From: Rhynochetos jubatus
Lineage: Eukaryota; Chordata; Aves; Eurypygiformes; Rhynochetidae
Direction: 5' to 3'
Length of the DNA stretch: 64,000 bases
NCBI GenBank assembly: GCA_027574665.1
Contig: CM050655.1
Coordinates: 16,239,170-16,303,169, forward strand
Under the pieces are notes generated by a model that made no database searches, had not been told where the DNA came from, and saw only the letters and a program-made list of their open reading frames with translations. Positions 14,201-24,394 of the stretch are shown here, piece by piece. The number at the start of each line of letters is the position of its first letter. Positions within the stretch are counted from its first letter, which is position 1. A program made the position numbers and the translations under genes.

Positions 14201-14989
14201 GTTGAAAGCACATCACAGTAATACATGGAAATGTCTTGTTAGCACAGTGCATTTGGTGTCTTCATAATCTGCTCAGAGGAAGGAGAAGGTAATAGCTTGG
14301 GCCAAATCACGTTCTTCAAAGCTCCTGCGCAAATCTGAAGGAGCCCCACTTGAGCCAACACAATCACCCAAAGTTGCCAGGCAGATATTTTGCCAACTAT
14401 GTAATATCTAAGCCTTCCTTTATATTTGCATTCTTTGCTGAAATATTTAATTTCTAAAACTGAAGCAATAGATAAAATTAAAGACTTATTGATTTGTCTC
14501 AGTATGGTAATTTAGATTTTTCTGTTTCTACGTAAGTGAAAAAAAAAAAAAAACCTTGTGATCCTCTCATGTAAATAAAATTTGGTAGTAGTCTAAAGCT
14601 GCAGGTCTGTTTCTCTCAAACAACAACAATACTGTGGCACTAAGAAGCTACATGAGTGGGAAAGCAACTGATTTTTCTTCTTTAAAAAGAAAAAGTATAT
14701 AATGGGTTTATTATTACTATGCCTCTGAACGCAGTCTCCAAAGGTGTGCCTCCTAGCAGGAGAACAATTTGTGAGGGAAATAAATATTTTTATTTACGAT
14801 AGCAAAAGCAACAATAACTGATTAAAGTAAATTTAGTAGAAACATTAAAATAACGGCTATAGAAAGAAAATTTATTTTGCTCTAGCATACTGTGTGAACT
14901 TATTGAAAATAATCAAGTGCTCAGTTTGAATTAACTGAGTGTGAGTGTATCTGAAGAAAAGCAGAGAGATGGCAATAAAAAGCACTAAC
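8291..14989. other. Non-coding AT-rich DNA, no gene recognised
   Basis: Includes a C-rich patch (8320-8340), a purine-rich patch (8936-8995), and an A15 run (14539-14553). Two minus-strand open frames (125 codons at 8790-9167 and 126 codons at 13607-13987) show no recognisable domain and no supporting splice or neighbour context, so I do not call them genes. A GC-richer stretch at 10280-10570 matches no repeat I can name. Confidence 0.5.
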
Positions 14990-15440
14990 AGGAATTTGTT
15001 AGCTCCTTCTGCTGCTTGGTTTCTTCATATATTTTAAGAAAATCTGCAAAGATGCAAAGAATCCTCCTGTGTTCAGTTAGCAGTAAGTAAATTGCTGTGG
15101 GCTCCGAGTGCTGGAATACTTTAGCAGGCAATTCCTCTCTGTCTTTCATTCTGTTTGTCTGTGTTAAATTCCCCCTCTGCCCTCATCCATTCTCACATCC
15201 AGTTCCCATCTTTGTCCATCCATCAATCCACACACTTTGTCAGTGCTGACTTCATCCTGGCTCTCACAATCACATCCAAGCAAGGCTGCTGCCACGAGGG
15301 AGCTTTTCGCCTCCCATCTGCGTCTCCCTGATCTGCTGACTGAGGCCCTGACGCTTGTCGTTTTCTATTGCACAGGCAAGCAAAACCACTAATACTGAAC
15401 CTGATTTCTATCGTGCAGCTTTTCACCTTTCCTATCGGGA
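14990..15440. promoter_or_regulatory. Candidate regulatory block with CpG cluster
   Basis: The right half (about 15290-15440) has seven CpGs in 150 bp and is GC-richer than its surroundings. A pyrimidine-rich stretch ending in CACAG at about 15376 could act as a splice acceptor on the + strand, but the following frame is not recognisable. A minus-strand frame of 67 codons (15223-15426) crosses the block and matches nothing I know. Confidence 0.25.
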
Positions 15441-15442
15441 GG

Positions 15443-15486
15443 AATAGAGAAAGAGAGAGACAGGCAGAGGAGGGGAGAGAGAGATG
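15443..15486. repeat. Purine-rich GA tract
   Basis: About 44 bases almost entirely of A and G, with GAGA and AGAG repeats, adjoining the CpG-containing block on its left. It resembles a GAGA-type or homopurine tract and is too degenerate to call a microsatellite. Confidence 0.6.
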
Positions 15487-17129
15487 TTTGCTGAATTTTC
15501 TAAAACAATTCGTACTCTGCTCAGGCTGAAGCTCAATTCATCTTCAGCTCTACAAAACATCAATAGAAATCACAAGGAGAAAATGTATCACTAATTAAGG
15601 GTTGATAAGCTCTACGTCAAGAGCAGTTTAGGGGAAAAAAAACCACACCACCTTATACAGATTCTCTACCGGCTGAGAACCGTACAGCAGTTTTATGGCA
15701 ACTTTAAGTTAAAATCTCATACAATTTTCTTGCATGAAACATGCTATCCTAAAGCAACATTCTGGGAAAATAACACACCAAAAGCAGATGTGGCTTTATT
15801 CAAAACCTAATTTACAAAAGGCTTAAATTTCCATAAAAGATGACTAAGGAAACAAATTATTACCTAGCAATGAAATTATATTAAATCATTCTTCAGTGTT
15901 TTGCCGGCTTCCTTTTTCTCAGTTCAGAAGTGCAAAATTCTAAGCACACAATAATTTCTATTAGTATTTTTCTTTTACTTAGCATCTAGATTGTTGCTAA
16001 AACATTGTACTGTTTCTTAAAAAAATATATATTCATCTCAGCAGTCAAATGACAAAGTTCTTCAAACATTCCATTTGTGAACTGCAAAGTAGAAGCAGGG
16101 TGGAAGAGCGTATGTTATCACTAACTGGCACTTAAGCAAGCAAAAGCATTTTATGAAGTAGAAATTAATTCATTTTCATCATTATCATATACCTGTAAAA
16201 ACAAACTGGAACAAGAATGTTTGACAGGTCATTTTAGGAACAGAAATATAAAGCTGGCAGGAAATCACTCAGTAAGGAACTAAAACCTTCCCACAAACAA
16301 CTTCTGTGTCCTGGTATAAATATTTTTGCCTAATTGTGTCTCAGTTTACAAACTGCTTACTCTGTACAACTTTGTGAATGCACTATTTAGTTCACTGCTA
16401 ATGAAATATTTGGTAAGTTTGACAAAAAGGTGTGATTAGCATAAACATATGATTGCTATAGGAGCAGTACAATGCATTCCAAATATTCAGGGACCTGCTG
16501 GGCTGGCAGAGGTTCTGTTTTCAGTCCCAGTTATACTCCTAACTATTCCCTTACTGCTAAGTTCAGGATACGCTGCTGATCCCCACTTCTCAAAGATGTA
16601 GAATGAAGAAAAATAATAAATAAACCTAACAATCAGGCCCAGGCTTTTTTCTCTCATCAAACACCTTCCCTCAGGCATCAAACTGTTCTTTGCTTAAAGA
16701 CATACTGACACACACAAGAACCACATTACCTCAGCATATATATGTTTAACTATTATAACACATATATAATCTACTTTTACTTTATTAGTTATTTTAGCCT
16801 ATAAAGAAAATAGACAAAAGAAGAAGCGAGAGACTTGCAGACGATCTTAGCTAATGAAAATAATAACTTTCTCCCAACATGCTTTTATTTGTGACCAGGG
16901 TCATCCTGCCATACAACCTGTATTTCATTTCACATACTAGGAAGAGAGAGAACCCCAGAGGAACACCCCACTTTTATTTCCTGAACCATTGGTCTCAGAT
17001 AGGTCTACTGTATGACACAGTAGAACTGAAAAGCAGCAGAAGAAAGTCTTCTTTGCTGTGCTACTATACACATCAGACATCTCTAATTAGACAGCAACAA
17101 AATTTTATTAATAGGCTGGACATTATGGA
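15487..17129. other. Non-coding AT-rich DNA, nothing recognised
   Basis: AT-rich with short A/T microsatellite-like patches (around 16020-16033 and 16735-16770). No gene, RNA or mobile element was recognised. Confidence 0.55.
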
Positions 17130-17310
17130 ATGAGCTTGTTATAAATGGGCCCTGTCAAAGCCTTATTCAGCTACCAAATGAGTATTCTCAGTTCACTGCT
17201 CGCATCTGAAGCATCACCGCTGGTGCCGGATAACAAATGATTGCTATTAACCGTATTGTTAGTAATGATGGCTGAAAACAAACAAAAACCCATAAATAAC
17301 AGTCTACAGA
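17130..17310. promoter_or_regulatory. Candidate conserved non-coding element
   Basis: High-complexity block with four CpGs at 17200-17253 and several ATTA/TAAT cores at 17238-17268, in an otherwise CpG-poor region. No reading frame stands out. It sits in a run of similar blocks across 15-19.5 kb. Inference from texture only. Confidence 0.25.
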
Positions 17311-17639
17311 AAAATTAACCCATAAACTTGATAGATATCCAGCTGAGAAATAATAAATGACACTTTGGATCCTGCTGGGAGAAGCTAGTGGTTTTTGTTT
17401 TCTTCTCTGTCATTAACACATTTTCTGTGCTAAAAATTAGATTCTGATATATAATTATCAACGCTTCCAGATATTAATTCTGCTATCGCTCCCTCTGTTT
17501 CTCTGCTGGTTGGATGTAATGTTATTCACAGATTACTCTGAGAAAACACATCAAACACTTAACAGAGCAGGTCAAAGTGACAAGCAGCTTTTGCTGACAA
17601 CACCAACCTGCACAGCCTTTTTTACCAGGGACACAAAAC

Positions 17640-17870
17640 AAATTTCTCATATTAATTAACTCTGGTTGCTTTGCAGCTAGAACAAATCTTTGCTATGTAA
17701 TATGAGCTAAGCATATTCCCAGCTGTCCTAATGCAGGCTGTATTGAGGAGGAAGAACTGACAATTATTATCTTGCATTTGTACAGTGAAATCTGCATTTG
17801 TTAACATCCTAGAGAAATATACCCGTTTTCACAGCCAATTAAAACAAGTTTCTTTTCACCAGATACAGTG
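17640..17870. promoter_or_regulatory. Candidate conserved non-coding element (weak)
   Basis: Contains ATTAATTAA near 17652, CAATTATTAT near 17761 and a CCAATTAAAA near 17836, spread through high-complexity sequence without simple repeats. It is close to the blocks at 17.1 and 18.0 kb. It could be enhancer sequence or simply AT-rich DNA. Confidence 0.2.
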
Positions 17871-18004
17871 TCAGTGGCATAACCGTGCTTTCTCTCTCCT
17901 TTTAGAGAAAAAAAACCCCACAGACCACACATTATAAAAATCACTAGTATGTTTTCACACAAGACAAAAAAGCAGCCCTACTCTATCCAACAGAAGAAAA
18001 TTTA

Positions 18005-18180
18005 AGATCAGTTATTCACCTGCCTCGTGAACGCAAAAACTTTGCGAGCTTTGCACGCGCACACAGTGACGAACGGGTCTTCATTAACATTAATCCATCT
18101 TGATGAGGGTACACAAGATAATATCACAAAATAATTACGCGTTACTACCTTGTAAATGTTTGCATACATAAGAAACGTGA
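18005..18180. promoter_or_regulatory. CpG-retaining block, candidate enhancer
   Basis: Ten CpGs lie between about 18026 and 18176, the densest cluster in the window outside repeats, yet the block is not GC-rich enough for a CpG island. It also contains CATTAACATTAATCC (about 18082-18096) and ACGCGT (about 18137-18142). CpG retention in AT-rich DNA suggests constraint or germline hypomethylation. This is inference. Confidence 0.35.
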
Positions 18181-19269
18181 GGGAATATTATTGATCATAG
18201 TTAAACATTTCCACTATCTCAAGCCCCAGTCAGAAATAGAACCCTATTCTTCTCCTGACTGTACAGAGCAGGTTAGGTGACATCTTCCTTCCCCCAACCC
18301 ACGCGCTCCCCAAAGTCTTCATAGTCTAATTTTGTGCCTATGGGCTAAAAAGGCTGTTCACACAACCAAAGTTATGTATGCAAGTTACATTGGCAGGAAC
18401 ACTTCACATTTTCTGGTTCATCCTCTGCACAGTTTGCAATAATTTTTAATACCACTGATAAGCCTTTTTTATAACACATTTTTAACTATTTTGACATATA
18501 TTCATATTTGAGTTGCTGTATTTATAGTGATATTTAAGTTCACTCATTTGAGCAATGACTTTCAGTTCCTCAGAGTTCAACGAATGATATGCCTCAGAGT
18601 ATTAAAGAAAAAACCCTTAGGTAAACAAAATTAGAGGATACAAACAGATGTAGATCACAGCTGTAAAGTATGAAGAATGGATAGTATGAAGCAGACAATT
18701 TTCTGGACAGTATTATCTCCCCTTCCCCCACTTACAATAACGCATAGGAGTAGAATCGGAGCAATGTTTCTGCCAACAAGTTAGAAATTCCCTTAATTGA
18801 AATTATTCAAGGGAAATGGCTTGCTTGCTATTCACATGTTCTTTTCCAATTAAACAGGTCTCCATTATGTTCGTAACAGCATCTAAGGAAAAATGTTTTG
18901 GAAAAGTATTTAAATAAATTAAAAACAAAGGTTGGAGGGAGTATTTCCTGCTCTGCATGCCTAGCTTTTAATTTCCACATTCTGTCCCCATGGCCATGTT
19001 TTGCTGATGACAGAGTCTGACTGCAAATCCCATACCTGCTATACACTACATTTTCTCAGTATCTGGCACCATGATATTAAATAACTATAAAACTAGAAAG
19101 CCAAAATAACTAAATCACCTGGCAGCCAATTTCTGAGAGTTAAACCACAAACCCGGAAAATGGTGGAGTGTGTTGAAATAATGTAAAGGAAACCCATAAA
19201 TTCAAACTTTATGTTCTGTAAAGAACAAATATGAAAAAGGCATCAAAATAATGAAAGATTGTTTATGTA
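18181..19269. other. Non-coding AT-rich DNA, nothing recognised
   Basis: AT-rich sequence with no long open frame, RNA gene or recognisable repeat. Confidence 0.55.
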
Positions 19270-19279
19270 TTCTGGCATG

Positions 19280-19530
19280 AAATGGGAATGTGTTATGAGA
19301 GAGAGCGCAATGGCAGAGACAGATCGACAGAGCTGACAGTGTGGTATTCATCCTGCATGGTACAGCAGACGTCCTGCTAGTGGCAGTCGACAGCGCAATA
19401 AATCAAGGGCTCTCGATGCTGTACCTACAGCTTATTACATCCAAGATGACAAATAAATAATAATCCCTGTCACAGCGGCCCTTTGCTCAAGGATTGAGCC
19501 TGAAACCTTTTGCTCATCACTCCTGGTCTT
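19280..19530. promoter_or_regulatory. Candidate conserved non-coding element / enhancer
   Basis: About 250 bp with seven CpGs, a PBX-HOX-like ATAAATCA at 19398-19405, a GACAAATAAATAATAATCC stretch (19448-19466) and a SOX/TCF-like CCTTTG at 19480-19485. Complexity is high and no frame is open across it. Together with the blocks at 15.3, 17.1, 17.7 and 18.0 kb it suggests a regulatory cluster. No alignment was possible. Confidence 0.35.
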
Positions 19531-21205
19531 AAGTGAAAATACTAGAACAAGGGAATTGAAGGCCACGGTTTACTGAGCTCATGAAACACAAAGCAAGCTG
19601 GCCACAGGAACTAGAACCAAGCAGGAAAGGTCAAGTAGCAAGAAAGGATAAATATTTAAATAATCCTAGCAAAAAGATGGCTACGTTTAAAGCCATGAAA
19701 CTGCAAGAGACCAGTAAAAACCCCGAGCCTCTGAGGTCTCAGGTCAAGGCCTCAAACAGTTGAGACTGGTAGCATTAACTTCCAGAGTTTCCCCTCGCCA
19801 AATACACAGTGGGGCACTTCCCTGCATATTTGCTTGCTTCCTCCATTTCCACTATGTAGGACAGTTGTACCCTCAAAGTGGGATGACAGGCAGGGAAAGC
19901 ATTGCCCCCTCTCACTCACTCCACCTGCCCACCCCCCCACTGGGCCCCAAAACAAAACACTATGTCTCAAAAACAGAAACCTGCATTACTATTTTTCCCT
20001 TTTCAATGTGAATTATTTCCTGTATCTACCTTCCTAAAATCCTTTTTACATTTAAGACATCTTTGAGCTGTCTCATGCAAAAAGATACAACAAAATAATA
20101 GAGTCAATACCAGAACTAATAGCTCAGAGAGGTCACCTTATCTATCTCAGCTGGCACGCCAATTACAAAAACACATGCATAAGAGGTATTCCGAGTCCAT
20201 CATCAAATATGACACAGGCTTTCTTCAAATGGAACACAAATTTATCTTTAGAGAATTGTAGTAAGTTAAAAGTTAGGATAAACGTATTTCTTTCAGGAAC
20301 ACTCATGGCAACAGAATATACTGTGTTTACATCCACTTCATCTCTTTTTTCTTCATCATTTAGACTTGCAGTTGTATTTTCAAGACATACAGACAGCACT
20401 GAATTAATCCAATGCCAGTTCTCCAGCTTGCTGTCTCCACCTGTATACATTTTTTCTCTCAACTTAAATCTCTTGCTCACCTCTTACTCCATTTTAAAAT
20501 AAATAATATTCATTTCATTACATCCCTCAACAAAAACTGGTCAATGCAGCAAGTATTATACTACAAGGTATAACAGAGCAGTACAAGTTGGACAATACAT
20601 CATCAAAAACAATTAGACTATCACACACAAAATGAGATATCCTCCTTGAAATTACACGAGTTATTTTCTATCTTTTCTCTGATCATCTCCAACTTTTTCA
20701 TACTTTTTCAAATATATTCCTAGTTAATGCTGTAGCCAAGGACAAAGGACAGTAGACAGTTTGTTCATGTCTAATTTATGCAGCAGTGTCCATCCATTGC
20801 TTGTCTTACCCTGATCAAACTTTGATAAAATGAAAAAGAGGGCAAAAAGCATCAATTATGTTTGTTTATTGGATCTTTCTAAACAATGCATATACAAAAT
20901 TAATTACCATGCAACTAAAATATATTTTAATAAACCTATGCCAAGCTGACCCTTGCTTCATCTGTATTATTCCTAGAAACAGGCAGAACAGGTTCTGCTG
21001 CTTAAAAGGGACCTTTTACCAAAGCAAGAGAATATTATACAAATATTTTTAATGGTAACTAGGAAAAACAGATTTATTAATACAAAAGTGCCACCACAAC
21101 ATTCATCTCTGTAGACCCATGCATGCACCAGCTCTACACAACTAGCCAAGCTTGTAGCCATCACCTGGTGAGCTCCCATCACTGCTTGCCAAAGCTGTTG
21201 TATAG
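19531..21205. other. Non-coding DNA, no gene recognised
   Basis: A 105-codon minus-strand frame (20163-20480) and a 97-codon plus-strand frame (20209-20502) overlap almost fully. Overlapping antisense frames of this length are expected by chance, and neither shows a known domain. A C-rich patch lies at 19931-19937. No repeat was recognised up to the LTR. Confidence 0.5.
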
Positions 21206-22017
21206 AGTTTATGTGGCAAGGTTTTGGTAGCAGGGGTGGCTTCTGTGAGAAGCTGACAGAAGCTTCCCCAGTGTCCGACCGAGCCAACACCAGCTGGCTC
21301 CAAGACAGACCTGCCTCTGGCCAAGGATGAGACCATCAGCAACAGCAGTAGCACTTCTGGGATAACATGTTTAAGGGGGGAAAATAATCCTGTGCACGGA
21401 CAATTGCATCAGGCAACAGAGCAGCGATTCCCCATCAGCCCATGGTATAGCCCATGGTGAGGTTGGCTGTGCCCCTGCAGCCATGGAGGGTCACAGGGGA
21501 GCAGAGACCCACCTGCAGCCCACAGAAGACCCCACACTGGAGCAGGGGGATGCCTGAAGGGGGCTGTAACCCCATGGGAAGCCTGTGCTGGAGCAGGCTC
21601 CTGACAGGGGCTGTGGCCCCGTGGAGAAAGGAGCCCAGGTTGAAGGAGGAAGAAGCAGCAGAGACATGTGATGAACTGACTCCCATTTCTTGTCCCCCTT
21701 GTACAGCTCAGGGGGAGGAGGTAGAGAAATGGGGAGAAAAGCTGAGCCCTGGAAGAAGATAAGGCTGGGGGGAAAGTGTTTTTAAGATTTTATTTCTCAC
21801 TGTCCTACTCTGATTTGATTGGTAACAAATTATACTGATTTTTCCCCAAGTCAAGTCTGTTTTTGCACAAGATGGTAATTGATGAGCCATCTCTCCCTGC
21901 CCTTGTGTCAATTCAGGAGCCTTTTGTTATGTTTTCTCTCCCCTGTCCAGCTGGGGAGAGGAGCGATACAGCAGCTTAGGTGGGCACCCGGTGTCTAGCC
22001 AGGGTCAACACACCACG
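21206..22017 (+). mobile_element. Avian endogenous retrovirus solo LTR (probably ERV-L class)
   Basis: About 810 bp that is clearly GC-richer than the flanks. I recognise its order of parts from an abundant bird LTR family: a start near TTTATGTGGCAAGG, a TATA-like stretch at 21361-21374, degenerate tandem modules of about 30-40 bp with CCTGCAGCC and GGAGCAGG motifs (21463-21640), a U5-like part with TTTCCCCAAGTC, and an end at GGGTCAACACACCAC. It lies on the + strand. The expected polyadenylation hexamer at 21824-21829 reads AACAAA, so it looks decayed. No internal gag, pol or env sequence follows on either side, so it is a solo LTR. No clear target-site duplication is visible and the 5' edge is uncertain by some tens of bases. 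The class (ERV-L) is from memory and could be wrong; the LTR call itself is firmer. Two open frames of about 83-102 codons inside it are not viral genes. Confidence 0.8.
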
Positions 22018-24377
22018 GATGGCAACTATCACCACTCAGTTATTTTCTGGCTTAACAAGCACTCACCTTCATGGCTCAGTGAGGGACATGACATCACAAT
22101 TTTAATGTATAAATTTACAAATTTGTCTTTCCTCCCTTCCCAAGTGCTGTTCTCCCGGTTGCATGCCATGAACTGCAGTGAAATAAACTTTCATATTAAG
22201 GGTATGTCTACATTTTGCACCATACTAGTTGAAAATCACACAATGCTTTTTTTCCCCCCTCATCCTCACTACAGCATGCACTCAAATTTCCACCTTTTCT
22301 AATTTCATTCATCTCTCTGTCTATAATACAGAACCTCGGGGACAAAATCAGTCATTTTCTTTAGTCTTCACAATTCCAAACCCAATGAAATATCCATTTG
22401 TCTCAGTCTCTAACATTACCTAAACATACTGAGGTTAAGAAGGTATGGTCATAATCAAGATACATAAACCAGGTCTGAACATCACCATCTTTCAGAATGA
22501 TACCTATAAGTTTATGCAACTTGAAGAGTTTCTAAAGTAAAAGGGCCAAACTAAAGGTTGGTAAGGGTGGAAACATCAACACAGCTCATAACTTGAAGTG
22601 CACATAAAATCCTAAACATTCATGGTTTGCATAACTTTTCTAGAGTTCTTGTTAATGTCTTTTACCAGACCAATAGGTAACATTGAGAAAAGAGAGGTAA
22701 GCTTTGGGGCTAACAAGTCCTCCTTCTTTGAGCAAACACGTTCTCCAAGCAACACGTTTCAGTGAGAGGAGGTCTGGATTTAAAACTCTGCTCAACATTG
22801 TCCTGTTAAGCCTTTCAGATGTTTGACACTTTTAAGAAGGCTTTTCCCTTTCATTTTTTAAAAATAAACCACAGAACATAAAATCACTACCTGTACAGAG
22901 ACAAAGCAGGTAACTTTAGCCAGGACATAGCTCCTACTCACAGAACAGCAGACAAAACCTTCATCTCCCAAATGCATTAAACCTCATTAACACCTGCAAA
23001 ACGGGAAGTTACCTTCACTGTTACCAATCTGCAGCTGTGATATGAAATTACAACCAACCCCGAAAGCCCAGTTCCAGTCACCTGGGTCAGTATTTTACAA
23101 CACAGCAGCAGGCAGCTAAACTAAAACCATGCTGGGCTTCATGCTGCAAGCCTAAGCAGCATTACAGCAATGTTTTAAACACATTTCAGGACTAAATCAA
23201 AAGTTCCCAATATCCACAAGATGAGGAAGCCCTGCCCTTCAGGAAGCTTGCTGATTCTAAAATTGTTACCAATTGCAAAATGATTGAGCTATACTTTGAC
23301 TTAAAAATACTACACATAATTAATTATTAGGACAAAATTATAAGTCCCAATTTATAACCTATACACAAAGGCATACATATGTACAAACAAAAACACTTTG
23401 TTAGAAGTATTTTTATTTCCAATGCAGTTCACTCAGGCAGGGACAATACTTCTTCCCAGTGCTAGAGAGTGACGATTGTCACCATACCAAGCGCCAGACA
23501 ATTATTGTGGAAGTTGGAGAGGCCCAGAATCATTTAAAGAAAATAATAAAACACTTTGCACAGGTATGCATAAATGACAAATTATTTTAGGATATACTTT
23601 ATATTTAATTATTTCTATGAGTATATTGGGATATTTTGTCATAAACTCACCAAGTCTGTACTAAAAGAGAATTCTGAAATATGAACCCCACTGCTAATGT
23701 TTTTATTTGAATAAATTATTACCCAACACAGCAACCATCAACATTTTACAGAACAAGAACATGGGTTTCTGTAATTTCTCTGGCCCTAATGCCTGCCACT
23801 ATTGGGAGCATTTAGTTATAAATTGTCTTTCAATAAAAGTAAAAGCTCCCAAAACAACAAAATGAAAAGACACAGCAGCTTAAATCAAGGAAGTCAATTT
23901 CCACATGCCGATCCTAAATATTTCATAGCCCTATTTTATTCTGACATTTGTAGATGACTAAAGTGTTACAAAGGAAATAAAATGCTGATTAAAGAGTTCA
24001 CTGTCATAAAGGTTACTGAATTGTAAATGGCCCTTTCCATCTTCCTGTTAATAGGTACCCAGCTGTAAACATCATGAAGGATGTGACGGGAGGCCTGTGC
24101 TGCTCCTTTAGGAGTCGTATATACATTAATCACTGAATCACCAAGCCATGCTTAATTGCAAGTTGTATATCACACAAATCCATGGTAAGTAGAAGGAAAC
24201 TCATTATTGCTGCTTCATAACTACCGGGTACTTCTCATTTTAACCTTCTCACACCTGGGACACTGTTATTTTACAATGTGAATGCAGAAAAGGCATTAAG
24301 ACACTAATTGTAGTAACACTGTATGTTATCCTGCTGTTTCAACATATTTCAAAATAAAACTAAGTACTAACAACAAA
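22018..24377. other. Non-coding AT-rich DNA, nothing recognised
   Basis: Ordinary AT-rich sequence on the right side of the LTR. A 103-codon plus-strand frame at 21991-22302 begins inside the LTR edge and has no recognisable domain. No repeat family was identified. Confidence 0.5.
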
Positions 24378-24394
24378 GGGTGGGGGGTTTTTTT
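24378..24394. repeat. Short G/T tract
   Basis: A small + strand G-then-T tract (GGGTGGGGGG followed by seven T), of the same type as the longer G/T tracts at 0.7, 27.2 and 55.2 kb. Confidence 0.6.

Noticed and set aside
14575-14660. Possible SINE-like remnant on the + strand
   Set aside because: Similarity to a remembered sauropsid SINE tail is limited to about 20 bases and could be chance.
20163-20502. Overlapping 105-codon (minus) and 97-codon (plus) open frames
   Set aside because: The minus-strand peptide looks fairly protein-like, but I do not recognise it. An equally long antisense frame covers the same bases, so chance is the simpler reading.
21435-21762. Open frames of 83 and 102 codons inside the solo LTR
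   Set aside because: They come from the GC-rich tandem modules of the LTR, which have few stop codons. They are not retroviral genes.
22640-22760. Possible reptile/bird tRNA-derived SINE tail
   Set aside because: A few words resemble SINE tails, but no order of A box, B box and tail could be followed.
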